Source: Planctomycetes bacterium MalM25 (GTDB lineage: Bacteria > Planctomycetota > Planctomycetia > Pirellulales > Lacipirellulaceae). Taken from it: a DNA stretch of 64,000 nucleotides. Each line of letters starts with the position of its first letter. Positions within the stretch are counted from its first letter, which is position 1. The notes beneath the pieces are model-generated. The model saw only the letters and a list, made by a program, of their open reading frames with translations, was not told where the DNA came from and ran no database searches. The DNA lies in NCBI GenBank assembly GCA_007745835.1, contig CP036424.1, positions 1,697,001 to 1,761,000 on the forward strand. The letters are read 5' to 3'. Shown here one piece after another: positions 1-8,749 of the stretch. Both the position numbers and the translations under genes were made by a program.

Positions 1-270
1 CACCCGGGTTCGACCACCGAATGGCCTTTGCGTTTTGCGGAGTCGAGATCATGCGACGGCTGCTGGGAGTGGCTCAGTTGCCGATCAACCTCACCTTGGA
101 TGAAAAGCGTCGGCACTTACTGTTTTGCCGCGATGAGCTGCTCAACGAGAATTCGACACTGATGCAGTCGTTCAGGTTTAAGCCGCCAGAACCCCCGGTG
201 ACTCTTCTAAGGGCGTCCGACGCCTTCTGAATGAAGACAGGCGACGGTGTGTGGCAAACGACGAGCGGGT
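1..270. other. No recognisable gene; short uncertain ORF at the window edge
   Basis: I see no convincing gene here. A 69-residue frame on the plus strand (21-230) starts with ATG and contains a basic and acidic middle section, but it has no family signature, no clear ribosome-binding site and no operon partner. It could be a small hypothetical gene or the tail of something that lies outside the window. Confidence 0.3.
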
Positions 271-2004
271 TCACTCCGCGTCGCGGCCGAAGACGCACAG
301 GCACATGTCGTCCGATTGCGCGAAGCCGTCGACGAACTTGCGGACATCGTCCAGCACGTGCTTGCCGAGCTCTTCGACGCTCGTCGTCGGTTGGCCGACC
401 TGGTCGAGCAGCCGTTCGATGCCGTAGAGGTCCTTATCGGAGTTCATCGCCTCGCTGAAGCCGTCCGTAAAGATCGTGAGCGACTCGCCGGGGCCCATGG
501 TGAAGGTGGCCTGATCGAAATCGAACTCGTCGATCACGCCGATTGGCAGGCCGGTGATCTCCTCGTGGATCTCTTCGACCTTCCCCTCGGCGTGGCGGAG
601 CATGGGGGGCATGTGGCCCGCATTGACCAGGGTGACCTCGTTGGTCGCCGGGTCGACGATCGTGAAGATCATCGTGACGAAGCGGTCGTCGAGGCCCTGC
701 TCGGCGAAGGCGCGGTTCACGTAGTTCACGGCGCTGCCCAGGTCGGGTTCGGTCGCCAGGGCGAAGCGGACGTCGCTCGACAGCTTCGCCATGATGATCG
801 CCGCAGCGACGCCCTTGCCGGCCACGTCGCCCAGGATGACCGCGAACCGGCCGTCCGGCAGGTTGATGTAGTCGTAGTAGTCGCCGCCGACCTGGCGGGC
901 CGAGTCGTAGTAGTCGAAGAACCCGAAGCCGTTGGCGTTGGGGGGGCTCGAGGGGAGCAGCGCCCGTTGCATGCGGGTCGCCAGCTCGAGGTCGCGCTCC
1001 AGCGCTTGCTGGGCGACCATCTGGTCGTGCATCCGCGCGTTGTCGACCGCGACCGACGCCTGGCTCGCGACGGCCGCGAGCACCTCCAGGTCGTCGTCGG
1101 TGAACCGGCTCCGCTGGTTCAGCGTGTCGATCTGGATGACGCCGAGCGCCTCGCCCTCATTGTCGATCAGCGGGACGCACATCATCGAGCGGATCTGGAA
1201 CTGAGCGATCGACTCGGCCATGCCGAACCGCTCGTCGCTGGCGGCGTCGGCGGAGAGGATCGCCTTCTTGCCGTTCATCGCCTCCTCGACGATGGTGCGG
1301 CTGATCCGCGCGCCCTCCTCCATGTCGCCCCGGCGGGTCTTGGCGGCGACCGGCACGAGCGGCGCGTCGGGCTCGGGACGCATGACGACGAAGCCGCGGT
1401 CGGCTTGCGTGAAGACCTTGAAGAGGCTGTCGAGCAGCTTCGGGAGGACCTCGTCGATCGAGATCGCCCGGCCGAGGCCCTGCGAGATCTCCACCAGCGC
1501 GGCGAGCTTCACCTCGGGGTGGGCGGACATCGACCAGCCGCCGCCCGTGTCGCCGGCGCCGCTACCGCCGCCGGTGAGCTGGATGGTCGCCATGTAGTCG
1601 GAGGGGCCGTCGTCGTCCTCGGCGGCCTCTTCGGCCGTGTCATCGACCAGCTGGACGAGGCTCGACGCGCTCGACGTCGGGCGCCCTCCCAGGAGGGACG
1701 GTTTGCCCGCCGAATCGGGCGTCTCGAACGCGAATTCCTGATCGCAGATCACGATCCGGTCGCCCGGCGCGAGGGCCTGCGGGGCGGCGATCTTCTGGCC
1801 ATTGACGAACGTGCCGTTGCGGCTGCCCAGGTCCTCGATGAGGAACGTCTCGCCCTGGCGGACGACGCGGGCGTGCCGGCGGCTGACGGCGGCCACGTCG
1901 AGCGCCACCTCGCAATCGCCGCTGCGGCCGATCGTCGAGATCTCCGCTTCCAGCTGGAAACTGCGGTCCGGTTCGACACCGTTGACGATGCGTAACGTGG
2001 CCAT
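271..2004 (-). CDS. FHA-GAF-PP2C (SpoIIE/RsbU-type) serine/threonine phosphatase
   Basis: This is a cytoplasmic three-domain signalling protein of 577 aa. Residues 1-95 form an FHA phosphothreonine-binding domain (GRSGDCEV, SRRHARV and RNGTFVNG are visible). About 165-330 is a GAF sensor domain. About 350-575 is a PP2C/SpoIIE phosphatase with the metal-binding patterns QVGGDYYDY, LGDVAGKGV and IFTDGFSEA. The family normally dephosphorylates an anti-sigma-factor antagonist in partner switching, but no such partner is in view. I placed the start at the ATG reading MATLRIVNG, where the FHA domain begins; the in-frame extension upstream is Arg/Pro-rich and unlike protein. The gene stands alone, with tRNA-Gln upstream on the other strand. 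Confidence 0.93.
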   Translation of the reverse strand: MATLRIVNGVEPDRSFQLEAEISTIGRSGDCEVALDVAAVSRRHARVVRQGETFLIEDLGSRNGTFVNGQKIAAPQALAPGDRIVICDQEFAFETPDSAGKPSLLGGRPTSSASSLVQLVDDTAEEAAEDDDGPSDYMATIQLTGGGSGAGDTGGGWSMSAHPEVKLAALVEISQGLGRAISIDEVLPKLLDSLFKVFTQADRGFVVMRPEPDAPLVPVAAKTRRGDMEEGARISRTIVEEAMNGKKAILSADAASDERFGMAESIAQFQIRSMMCVPLIDNEGEALGVIQIDTLNQRSRFTDDDLEVLAAVASQASVAVDNARMHDQMVAQQALERDLELATRMQRALLPSSPPNANGFGFFDYYDSARQVGGDYYDYINLPDGRFAVILGDVAGKGVAAAIIMAKLSSDVRFALATEPDLGSAVNYVNRAFAEQGLDDRFVTMIFTIVDPATNEVTLVNAGHMPPMLRHAEGKVEEIHEEITGLPIGVIDEFDFDQATFTMGPGESLTIFTDGFSEAMNSDKDLYGIERLLDQVGQPTTSVEELGKHVLDDVRKFVDGFAQSDDMCLCVFGRDAE

Positions 2005-2200
2005 GCGGCGTGGCCCGCGAGGGGCCCGGTCGGAGGATCGGGGGGGGCGGGGCGGCGCCTGCTGCCGCAACCCTCTCACACACCAGAGTTTAGGGCAGTC
2101 CGCAGCCGCCCGAAAGCGGGTCGCCCGAGGACTTGATCAAGAGCCGCCCGCGCCCTAGGCTTCCTGGCAGACGTCGTCCGCCCCCGGCGGGCCGTCGCAC

Positions 2201-2272
2201 TGGGGATTGGTGTAATCGGTAGCACGATGGATTCTGATTCCATTAGTCGGGGTTCAAGTCCCTGATCCCCAG
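2201..2272 (+). tRNA. tRNA-Gln (anticodon CTG)
   Basis: A complete cloverleaf can be folded by hand. The seven-base acceptor stem is TGGGGAT (2201-2207) with ATCCCCA (2265-2271). The anticodon stem ATGGA/TCCAT encloses the loop TTCTGAT, giving anticodon CTG. The T arm (2248-2264) has the standard TTCAAGT loop, with one G-T wobble in its stem. The discriminator base is G at 2272 and CCA is not encoded. A tyrosine-recombinase remnant lies 40 bases downstream, so the 3' end may once have served as an integration site. Confidence 0.96.
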
Positions 2273-2312
2273 CTCCTTCAATGCCGGGTTTAAGGCACTT
2301 TTAGCCTCCCGC

Positions 2313-2591
2313 TCATCCCGCTTCGACCGGTTCTGTCGCAGCAATTGTCGCACGGGCCGGCTTGCGGGCCATTTTGGCTGCCAGCTCTTTCGGCCGCTGT
2401 GTGACGTAGTAGTTCCGAGTTGTCTCGGGGTCGCGGTGTCGCATCACGGTGGTCAGGTCGAACACCGATAAGAGCCTATCCCAGAACTTCTGCGGTGCTG
2501 AGGGTGTTGTAGGCGAAGGCGTCGCGGATTCCGACGATCCGATCGAGAAGTGCTCGGTATCCGGGTCGATCACGAACGGTGCGCTGCTCAT
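2313..2591 (-). pseudogene. Chimeric 92-aa ORF ending in a tyrosine-recombinase (phage integrase) C-terminal tail
   Basis: The second half carries the end of a tyrosine recombinase: VMRHRDPETTRNYYV supplies the family's conserved RH, TT and catalytic-tyrosine region and is followed by a typical basic tail. All earlier catalytic parts (the Arg and Lys boxes) are missing, so it cannot recombine DNA. The first 40 residues (Ser/Pro/Thr-rich) are not integrase-like and may derive from a former last gene of the upstream operon. Its ATG overlaps the stop of the COG0523 gene in an ATGA arrangement, so it may still be translated by coupling. It lies 40 bp from the 3' end of tRNA-Gln, as expected for the scar of a tRNA-integrated element. 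Confidence 0.75.
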
Positions 2592-3835
2592 CCTCCGGCT
2601 CCCGCGGTCTCAATGTCTTCGGTATCGAACTCGATCTCTGGCAGTGGGTTCTCGTATCGGGCCCAGGCCGCTTGCCCCTGGGCCATCTCCTCGTCGGTCA
2701 GCAAGCACTCGTTGAGCAACGACTCGATGACGGGCCGATCCATCTCGATCCCGATAAAGACGATCTCCTGCCGGCGGTCCCCGTGGGGGCCTTCGAAGCT
2801 CGATCGGATATCGGCAAGCAACTCGGCGTTCTCGGGCGTCTCTTCGGGCCACTCCTCGTCCGGTGCGGCCGCCCACCACAGGCCGGCGGGGCTGAGCTGA
2901 TACGAAACGCCGGCTTGCCCCCACATGTATGCGGTGTCGTTCCGCTGCGCGAACCACGCGAACCCTTTCGAGCGGATCACGCCGGCCAGGAAACCTTCGT
3001 CGAGGTCAATCCTGGCCATGAACCGCTCCGCGTGCAGCGGCCGGCGAGCGCGGTAGACGAAGCTCGTGACGCCGTACTCGTCGGTTTCGGGTTGCTCTTT
3101 ACCACGCGGAACCTCCAGCCATCTCGGCTGGGCGCTCGCCTCGTCCATCGAGAAGAGACCGGTTCCCACGATCGCCGCGGGATCGATTTGTCCACGCATG
3201 GTCTCGATGATCCGCGTCTTCGGGTTGAGGTTGCGGATGATGCCGAGGACCTTGGTCTTGTCGGCCTCATCGACCAAGTCGCACTTGTTCAGCAGGATGA
3301 CGTTGGCGAACTCGACTTGGTCGGTCAGCAGGTCGACGACGTTCCGCACGTCCTCGTCGCTCAGGCCCATCCGCCGATCCACCAGGTCGTCCGACGACTC
3401 GAAGTCGCGGAGGAAGTTGGCGGCGTCGACGACCGTCACCATGGTGTCGAGCTCCGCGAGGTCCGAGAGGCTTTGCCCCGCTTCGTCGGCGAAGGTGAAC
3501 GTCTCGGCGACCGGCATCGGCTCGCTGATCCCGGTCGACTCGACAAGCAGGTAGTCGAAGCGGCCCTCGCCGGCCAGCTTCGCCACTTCTTCGAGCAGGT
3601 CTTCGCGTAGCGTGCAGCAGATGCACCCGTTCGACATCTCGACGAGCTTCTCCTCGGTCCTGCTCAAGCCGGCCTCGCCGCCACGCACGAGCGAGGCGTC
3701 GATGTTCACCTCGCTCATGTCGTTGACGATCACGGCGACACGCAGGCCTTGGCGGTTCGCCAACACATGATTGAGCACCGTCGTCTTGCCGGCTCCGAGG
3801 AAGCCTGAGAGGACGGTAACGGGGAGGCGTTTCAT
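2588..3835 (-). CDS. COG0523/CobW-family GTPase, probable zinc metallochaperone (ZigA-like)
   Basis: This is a 415-aa G3E-family P-loop GTPase. The Walker [11 protein letters not shown] lies at residues 10-19, the family's metal-binding CICC motif at 71-74, an ESTG switch near 100 and NKCD for guanine recognition further on, followed by a CobW C-terminal domain. Members deliver Zn, Ni or cobalamin-related metal. The neighbourhood (Fur-type regulator and All3515-like protein) favours zinc. Start: an ATG six bases upstream (reading MAMKRL) also exists, but ATG at 3835 overlaps the preceding stop as ATGA and is spaced 6 nt from AAGGA, so MKRLPV is preferred. It is the last intact gene of the minus-strand operon. 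Confidence 0.9.
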   Translation of the reverse strand: MKRLPVTVLSGFLGAGKTTVLNHVLANRQGLRVAVIVNDMSEVNIDASLVRGGEAGLSRTEEKLVEMSNGCICCTLREDLLEEVAKLAGEGRFDYLLVESTGISEPMPVAETFTFADEAGQSLSDLAELDTMVTVVDAANFLRDFESSDDLVDRRMGLSDEDVRNVVDLLTDQVEFANVILLNKCDLVDEADKTKVLGIIRNLNPKTRIIETMRGQIDPAAIVGTGLFSMDEASAQPRWLEVPRGKEQPETDEYGVTSFVYRARRPLHAERFMARIDLDEGFLAGVIRSKGFAWFAQRNDTAYMWGQAGVSYQLSPAGLWWAAAPDEEWPEETPENAELLADIRSSFEGPHGDRRQEIVFIGIEMDRPVIESLLNECLLTDEEMAQGQAAWARYENPLPEIEFDTEDIETAGAGG

Positions 3836-4800
3836 AGCCATTCCTTATGGTTTGGGGTTGTCCGCGGCTGACGCAGGCGGAAGGCGATTGGTGAGGCCAA
3901 ACAAGCAGCTATCAAACACGATGTCGGTTCAGGCACCGGGGCGCTCGCCAAGCCGAAAAAGATCACGTTGTCGTTCAAACCCACGAGGTCCCACGAGCCG
4001 TCCGACAGGTCGAAGCGGGCGATGCCACCCAGACGCACCGAACCGACCGGGCCGCCGGGATTGATGAAGTTCACCACACCGAAGAGCGACTCGTGCACGC
4101 CGTCGGAATCCTCATCGACTCCGGTCAGGCCCGCGTAGCCGCTAAAGATCCCGGCCCCCACGCCATCGACCGCCCCCAGCACACCGACAACCGATGCATC
4201 CCCCGTGGCCGGCTCGATCTCGATGAGCGAGTTGGTGCCCAGGTCGATGCCGTAGAGCGAATCGCCAACACTCCCGAACGAGATGATAAAGGCGTCCGGA
4301 TCGACCGCCCCGGCCGTCGCCAGGGCGGCGTTGACGGCGCCGGCGGAGCCCACAGCAGAAGCCACTCCGGTCGAGAGATCGACCCGGAAGAGTTGGTCGT
4401 CGCCGAGCGTGATTCCGTAGCCCACGCCGCTGGCCGTGACATCGAATCCCGTTGCAAAGAACTCGGTGACCGGGCCGGACGGAGTCGTTGTCCCAGTTGA
4501 AGGATCAACAACCTGAAGCCCGTTGCTGGCCCAGCCCCAGAGCGTTCCGTCGGCCGTGCCGCCCAGCGCTCCGGGCAGGCCGGTCGTGACGGGGCTGATG
4601 GGCGTCGCGTCGCCGGTCGTCGAGTCGATCTCGAATAGGTAGTTCTCGCGACTGTCGTCGTGCCCGGGCTGACCGGGTGGGATCTGCGGGTCGCCGGGGA
4701 CCAGGAGTTGACCCGAGGCGTAGAGCGTGGCGGCGTTGACCAAGGCGGGGCACAGGGCAGCGGCCAAGGCCCCGATCAGCAGGGCATGCTTCGTCTTCAT
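3832..4800 (-). CDS. Secreted PEP-CTERM protein with repeat-like beta structure
   Basis: A 322-aa exported protein. An N-terminal signal peptide ([20 protein letters not shown]) is followed by a Gly/Asp/Thr-rich body with recurring units such as [28 protein letters not shown] and [14 protein letters not shown], which resemble beta-propeller blades. The C terminus has [20 protein letters not shown], a PEP-CTERM sorting signal with a longer tail than usual. Function is unknown. It sits between the All3515-like gene and the COG0523 gene and shares an ATGA overlap with the latter, so it is probably expressed under the same metal control. The ATG at 4800 is chosen over an in-frame TTG nine bases upstream. 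Confidence 0.85.
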   Translation of the reverse strand: MKTKHALLIGALAAALCPALVNAATLYASGQLLVPGDPQIPPGQPGHDDSRENYLFEIDSTTGDATPISPVTTGLPGALGGTADGTLWGWASNGLQVVDPSTGTTTPSGPVTEFFATGFDVTASGVGYGITLGDDQLFRVDLSTGVASAVGSAGAVNAALATAGAVDPDAFIISFGSVGDSLYGIDLGTNSLIEIEPATGDASVVGVLGAVDGVGAGIFSGYAGLTGVDEDSDGVHESLFGVVNFINPGGPVGSVRLGGIARFDLSDGSWDLVGLNDNVIFFGLASAPVPEPTSCLIAACLASPIAFRLRQPRTTPNHKEWL

Positions 4801-4893
4801 GAGATGCAACTCGATTACGGGACGTGGATTGGAACAACCGATGGCCGGCGCGGCAGAACCCTGCCGCGCCGGCCCCTTGAGGGAGTGAGGCGC

Positions 4894-5772
4894 TTAGCGG
4901 CGACGAACCAAGCCAGCCGCAACGGCTAGCAAACCGAGCACCGCCGTGGTCGGCTCGGGCACCGCGATGAAGCTGAAGGAGAACTCGGCCGAGTCGCCGT
5001 AGCCGGTCGATCCGAGGTCCTGCAGGATGAACGTCGCCTCGAAGGTCGATCCGAGCGGCGCCAAAGCGTCGACCGCAAAGACCGGCTCAAACGCCCAGTC
5101 GGCTCCCGGGCCGAGGGTGACCAGGTCATCGACGGCGTCCATGACGATGCCGCCTGCCGCGTCGTGGATCGTCAGGCCCGGGGTCAGGCCAACGAGCTTG
5201 AGGCCAACGGTCACGTCGGCGACCGACTCCTTGTAAGCCCCGCTGCTGGCGTTCAGCAGGTAGTGGCCGGGGTGGTAGTCATAGTCGCCGTCCGGGTCGG
5301 CAGCGTTGTCGTACTGGAAGAGGTTATCGATCGGCATGATCGTCGTGTTGCCGTACTCCTGCTCGATCTCGTCCCAGGGGCGGGCGTCCGGGCCAAGGCC
5401 CGAGATCAGCTTGCCGTCGAACACGCCGGAACCGGCGAGCAGCGAGAGGCCGTCGTCCATCTGGTACGGCTCGGGAACCCGGTTGTTGCCGCTGAAGCCG
5501 GGGACCGGGTTCAGCGGATCGCCCGAGTACGAGTAGGCCCCGATCCGGTGGAAGTGGTTCCGCGTGGCGTTGTCGACGAACGTGTGCGACAGCATGAAAG
5601 TGAGCCGCTGGTAGTTCGGGTTCGCCGCCCCGGTGTAGGCGCCGAAGTTCACCAGCGGGCTGTTGTCGTACGCGACGTGGAAGATGTTGATGCCCGGCTC
5701 GGGGCTCGCAACCGCCTTGAGGGCGGGGGTCAGCGCGACACAGAGCATCGCCATTGAAAGCACGCGTCTCAT
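4894..5772 (-). CDS. All3515-like, putatively Zur-repressed PEP-CTERM protein
   Basis: A 292-aa secreted protein: signal peptide (RRVLSMAMLCVALTPALKAVA), a His/Asn/Tyr-containing body, and the C-terminal sorting signal VPEPTTAVLGLLAVAAGL followed by RRR. The segment TRNHFHRIGAYSYSG and the later NNRVPEP are what I associate with the All3515 family, which in cyanobacteria is repressed by Zur and sits beside COG0523 GTPases. The assignment is from memory of the family and is supported by the neighbours. A surface or periplasmic zinc-binding role is inference. Start: the ATG at 5772 follows GGAGAG at suitable spacing; a longer in-frame start would overlap the upstream gene. Confidence 0.78.
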   Translation of the reverse strand: MRRVLSMAMLCVALTPALKAVASPEPGINIFHVAYDNSPLVNFGAYTGAANPNYQRLTFMLSHTFVDNATRNHFHRIGAYSYSGDPLNPVPGFSGNNRVPEPYQMDDGLSLLAGSGVFDGKLISGLGPDARPWDEIEQEYGNTTIMPIDNLFQYDNAADPDGDYDYHPGHYLLNASSGAYKESVADVTVGLKLVGLTPGLTIHDAAGGIVMDAVDDLVTLGPGADWAFEPVFAVDALAPLGSTFEATFILQDLGSTGYGDSAEFSFSFIAVPEPTTAVLGLLAVAAGLVRRR

Positions 5773-5809
5773 CAGATCTCTCTCCAGGTGATAATACTCA
5801 GCACGCAGG

Positions 5810-6751
5810 TCACGCACCGAAGGAAGGAATGGGGGATCGAAAGCAGGCGCCGCCTACGGCCGCGACGGCCATCAGCAAGCAACCGCTCGGCTCAGGCGCC
5901 TCGGCGCTGGACCCCGAGGAAACGCTCGCGCCGTAGTTGGCGGCCCAGACGTCGTAGTCGCTGGACTCGTAGGTGGTCCCGAGGCCATCGCGCCACACGG
6001 TGTAATCAGCGGCATCAACCAGGCCATCGGCGTTGAAGTCGCCCTCAAGCGGTTCGGCGAAGAGCGTATCGACCCGCTCGTTGACCCAGATCGCTGCCGG
6101 GCGGATCGCGGGCAGGACCGACAGCTCGGGAGTCGCCCAGACCATGAACACCGGATCGGAGGGCGCGAGTTCGCCGATCTCTAGCTGGAGGCCGACCAGG
6201 TAGATGCCCGCAGCCGGCAAGGTCGCGTTGGAGCCGTCCCCGTTGTCGTCGAGGAAGTAGTACCGGTGCTCGTGGATCGCGCCGCTCGGCGAGGTCGTAT
6301 CGATCACGCCCCCGGGCACGATCTGGTCGCCCCCGTCCGCGGTCGCGGGCCCGCCTTCGCCGAACAGGGAGAATTCATACGCGTCGGTGGGCGTCGGGCC
6401 GAACTCGGGAACCGCCCCCTCGCCGTCCCAGTACAGCAGCGTCGATTCGTAGCCGGCATGGGATCCGTCATCGACCGTCATCGGCAAGAAATCCCACCGC
6501 AGCTCGGCGTTCCCGGGGACGGCGTCGGGGCCAGCGAAGGCCGTAAATCCGGGGTTATTCACCGAGTAGAGGCTGTCGAACCGCGCCAGGTGCACGCGTG
6601 TTTCCGTGGCGATCAGGTTGTCGTAGTCGTAGAGGCCAACGCCGACCTTCCCGCCCTCGTCCCAAACGAGCACATCGACGTGCTGAGCCGACACGGTCGC
6701 GGTTGTCATCAGCAAGATCGCGAGCGACCTGCGGGGCATTCGGGTGTCCAT
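5810..6751 (-). CDS. Secreted protein with dockerin-like Ca-binding repeat and PEP-CTERM-like tail
   Basis: A 313-aa exported protein with a short signal peptide (RRSLAILLMTTATVSA) followed directly by HVDVLVWDEGGKVGVGLYDY. Near residues 250-285, GDFNADGLVDAADYTVWRDG is the planctomycete type of dockerin-like EF-hand repeat. The protein ends with PEPSGCLLMAVAAVGGACF, a sorting-signal-like segment. The N-terminal domain belongs to a group of planctomycete secreted proteins of unknown function. Its place between the DUF1559 gene (10-nt gap) and the All3515-like gene (37-nt gap) implies co-transcription and a role during metal limitation. Confidence 0.82.
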   Translation of the reverse strand: MDTRMPRRSLAILLMTTATVSAQHVDVLVWDEGGKVGVGLYDYDNLIATETRVHLARFDSLYSVNNPGFTAFAGPDAVPGNAELRWDFLPMTVDDGSHAGYESTLLYWDGEGAVPEFGPTPTDAYEFSLFGEGGPATADGGDQIVPGGVIDTTSPSGAIHEHRYYFLDDNGDGSNATLPAAGIYLVGLQLEIGELAPSDPVFMVWATPELSVLPAIRPAAIWVNERVDTLFAEPLEGDFNADGLVDAADYTVWRDGLGTTYESSDYDVWAANYGASVSSGSSAEAPEPSGCLLMAVAAVGGACFRSPIPSFGA

Positions 6752-6761
6752 CTCGTCGTTC

Positions 6762-7643
6762 CTATCGCGATAGATCGGCGTTGTCGGGCAAGGCGAAGTT
6801 GAAGCCCTCGTCGCACCATTCGGCGATCTGCGTGGCGGCGATCGCCTCGACGCGACCGCAGGCGAACAGGTAGTTCGCGACGCTGCCCTGGTGACGATTG
6901 ACGGCGAGTTCGACTTGCCTGCCGGTCTCGGGGTGTCCGGCGACGGCGCGCCACACGGCGCGCTGGGTTGGGGTGTTGTTTGCGAGATTCGAAGGGGTGA
7001 ACCACTCGTAGGTGTGGGCGTGGTCGTAGTTGTTGGTGACCGCGAAGGTCGTCGCTTCGAGGATCATCAGCGTGTCGTGTGTCGATCGCAGCTTGTCGAA
7101 GTCATCGACAACGCCGTCGTTGACCGAGGCCCACGCCGCCAGCACAGGCGGTGGCGCCCCGGCGGGCTTGGGGTCTGGGTCGCGCAGGTAGCCGTTCATC
7201 GCGTAGCTCGTCACCGCGACACGCCGGTTGTCGCCATCGTCGATCGCCCTGCCCGACTCGTCGTACTCGATTGCCTTGAAGCGAAAGCGCCCCTCGACGA
7301 CGTCGAGGTGCTCGGGGCACCGCCGCACCGAATCGACATCCTCCAGGTAGGGCGCCAAGGTTTCGATCCATGACATCTCTTCTTGGTTGACGCCCTCGGG
7401 GAGGTCGTGAATGTGTCCGGCCAAATGAGGCCAGTGCCCACGATTCACATCGACGAATTGCAGGGCGCCGAGGCCGATCTGCTTCAGGTTGTTCGCACAC
7501 TCCAAGCGACGCCCCGCCGCCCGAGCCGACTGCACGGCGGGCAGCAGCAGAGCGACGAGCACTCCAATGATGGCCACCACCACCAGCAGCTCGACGAGCG
7601 TGAAGGCTCTCGAAGTACGCACGGATCCACTGTCGCGCACCAT
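6762..7643 (-). CDS. DUF1559-type protein with type IV pilin-like N-terminus
   Basis: A 293-aa protein with a class III signal: [27 protein letters not shown] near the N terminus gives the prepilin-peptidase cleavage site and hydrophobic helix. The following [20 protein letters not shown] is characteristic of planctomycete DUF1559 proteins. These are very numerous in the phylum and are thought to form pseudopilin-like secretion or surface structures. The C-terminal part ([18 protein letters not shown]) matches the usual end of the family. Inclusion in a metal-regulated operon is unusual and suggests a dedicated role in presenting or exporting the neighbouring secreted proteins (inference). 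Confidence 0.87.
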   Translation of the reverse strand: MVRDSGSVRTSRAFTLVELLVVVAIIGVLVALLLPAVQSARAAGRRLECANNLKQIGLGALQFVDVNRGHWPHLAGHIHDLPEGVNQEEMSWIETLAPYLEDVDSVRRCPEHLDVVEGRFRFKAIEYDESGRAIDDGDNRRVAVTSYAMNGYLRDPDPKPAGAPPPVLAAWASVNDGVVDDFDKLRSTHDTLMILEATTFAVTNNYDHAHTYEWFTPSNLANNTPTQRAVWRAVAGHPETGRQVELAVNRHQGSVANYLFACGRVEAIAATQIAEWCDEGFNFALPDNADLSR

Positions 7644-7706
7644 TGGCCGCGAGTTTCCCTAAGAGGCAAGCAGAGGGGCGTTAGCCCTACACAAGCGGTC
7701 AGGCTG

Positions 7707-8114
7707 TTAGACCGCCGCGAGAATCGACGGCGGGCCTCTAGCGGCAGACGTCGCCGGCTGGGACGACGGCCTTCGGCGGTCCGACTCGACCCGAACCGGT
7801 CGATAGGCCCACTCGCCCTGCGGGCTCGTCGGCGGGGTCGCCTTGCCCAGTTCAAGCTGGGCGAGCGTTCGGCAGGCAACGCAGGCGCCCGGATCGTGAC
7901 CGGACAGCGGCGTTGTACGGGTCCACTCAAGCGAATCTGTAACAGCGGCTCCGTCGCCGCACGCGGTGTGATGCTGGCAGCAGCAACCGCATGCGGGCTT
8001 CGGGCCGGGCGAGTCCAGCGACGGCGCGTGTTGATGCAGGGCGTGCCCAAGCAGCCCCAGCGCGGTGTAGACCGCGGCGAGTGAGAGGCTCAGCAGGCGT
8101 TGGCGGGCGGGCAC
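7707..8114 (-). CDS. Small Cys/His-rich exported or membrane protein, first gene of the putative Zur operon
   Basis: With the GTG start at 8114 this is 135 aa. One hydrophobic N-terminal segment (LLSLSLAAVYTALGLLGHAL) is followed by a potential metal-binding region HQHAP, ACGCCCQHHTACG and CVACRT. I know no family for it. The open frame extends upstream to 8261 and contains an ATG at 8186, but that ATG falls in the spacer of the predicted promoter and next to the operator, so a start downstream is more likely. The GTG gives a well-formed signal or anchor sequence although no Shine-Dalgarno is visible. A zinc- or copper-binding periplasmic role is inference from residues and context. Confidence 0.6.
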   Translation of the reverse strand: MPARQRLLSLSLAAVYTALGLLGHALHQHAPSLDSPGPKPACGCCCQHHTACGDGAAVTDSLEWTRTTPLSGHDPGACVACRTLAQLELGKATPPTSPQGEWAYRPVRVESDRRRPSSQPATSAARGPPSILAAV

Positions 8115-8174
8115 GGTTGCGGTCGTCGGGCGGTGGGTCGGCAGATGCAGACCAAAGCGGTCAGCACAGCGACA

Positions 8175-8203
8175 AATATGACGCATATGCAATACGATTG
8201 CAA
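8175..8203 (-). promoter_or_regulatory. Putative Zur box and promoter of the metal operon
   Basis: A perfect inverted repeat TGCAATACGATTGCA occupies 8188-8202. Read on the minus strand, TTGCAA (8203-8198) fits a -35 and CATATT (8180-8175) fits a -10 with exactly 17 nt between them, so a bound repressor would cover the -35 and spacer. The same palindrome and spacing occur upstream of the Fur-family gene (8733-8749). Assignment to Zur is inference from that pairing. Confidence 0.65.
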
Positions 8204-8236
8204 GAGTGCCCGCAAGGCTTTTCTCGGAAGAGGCGA

Positions 8237-8683
8237 TTAATCCTCTAGGCAAGAACCGCACCGACCCCTCAGCAGCACTTCGGTGATCTCCCCCAGCGCC
8301 TTACGCCGTGGTCCTCGTTCGGGGGTCACCTTGATCTCGTAACCTTCCAGGCACGCCAAAGCACCGCAGTCCATGCACATAAAGTGGGCGTGCTCGGCTT
8401 CGCCCGCGCCGTCGGTCTTGGCCAGTTCAAAACGACGCAACTGGTCGCCGAGGTCGAGCCGAGCGACAAGATGGGCGTCGGCCAGTTCGTTGAGGCAGCG
8501 GAAGAGGGTGGATTGATCGAAGCCCGCGTCGCTCAGTGCTTCAACCACCTCGGCATGGCTCTGCGGTTTGCCCGCGTCCGCCAGCCGCCGCATCACCGCC
8601 ACGCGCGCCGCGGTCGCCCTAAGACCCGCGGAACGAAGTGATTCTTTGGCCCAGGCGGGAGTGGTCGTATCGGGTTTTGGCAT
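8237..8683 (-). CDS. zur: Fur-family metal regulator, probable Zur
   Basis: A 148-aa Fur-family repressor. A winged helix covers about residues 40-80 (SHAEVVEAL, QSTLFRCLNEL). The dimerisation half has HAHFMCMDC (CxxC at 103-106) and a C-terminal CGSC (142-145), the two halves of the structural zinc site. The start is the ATG reading MPKPDTTTPAWAKESL; the open frame runs 58 codons further but crosses the promoter. Divergence within the family makes Fur, Zur or Mur hard to separate by eye. Zur is favoured because the adjacent operon contains a COG0523 GTPase and an All3515-like protein, and both promoters carry the same palindrome, implying autoregulation. Confidence 0.82.
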   Translation of the reverse strand: MPKPDTTTPAWAKESLRSAGLRATAARVAVMRRLADAGKPQSHAEVVEALSDAGFDQSTLFRCLNELADAHLVARLDLGDQLRRFELAKTDGAGEAEHAHFMCMDCGALACLEGYEIKVTPERGPRRKALGEITEVLLRGRCGSCLED

Positions 8684-8720
8684 GATGGCATGTCGCAACG
8701 CAGCGGAGTACAGAAAACGT

Positions 8721-8749
8721 AGCATGAGCGAATTGCAAGTAGATTGCAA
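8721..8749 (-). promoter_or_regulatory. Putative autoregulatory Zur box and promoter of zur
   Basis: A 17-bp inverted repeat, TTGCAA-GTAGA-TTGCAA (8733-8749), lies 50 nt upstream of the zur start codon. On the minus strand, its upstream half supplies a -35 TTGCAA (8749-8744), followed after 17 nt by CATGCT (8726-8721) as a weak -10. The geometry is identical to that at 8175-8203. Confidence 0.65.

Noticed and set aside
247-2158. Long plus-strand ORFs opposite the FHA-GAF-PP2C gene
   Set aside because: They lack family signatures and have Arg/Ala/Val-rich translations that come from reading a high-GC gene backwards.
2313-2591. Functional integrase
   Set aside because: Only the last catalytic segment is present; the Arg and Lys boxes are missing.
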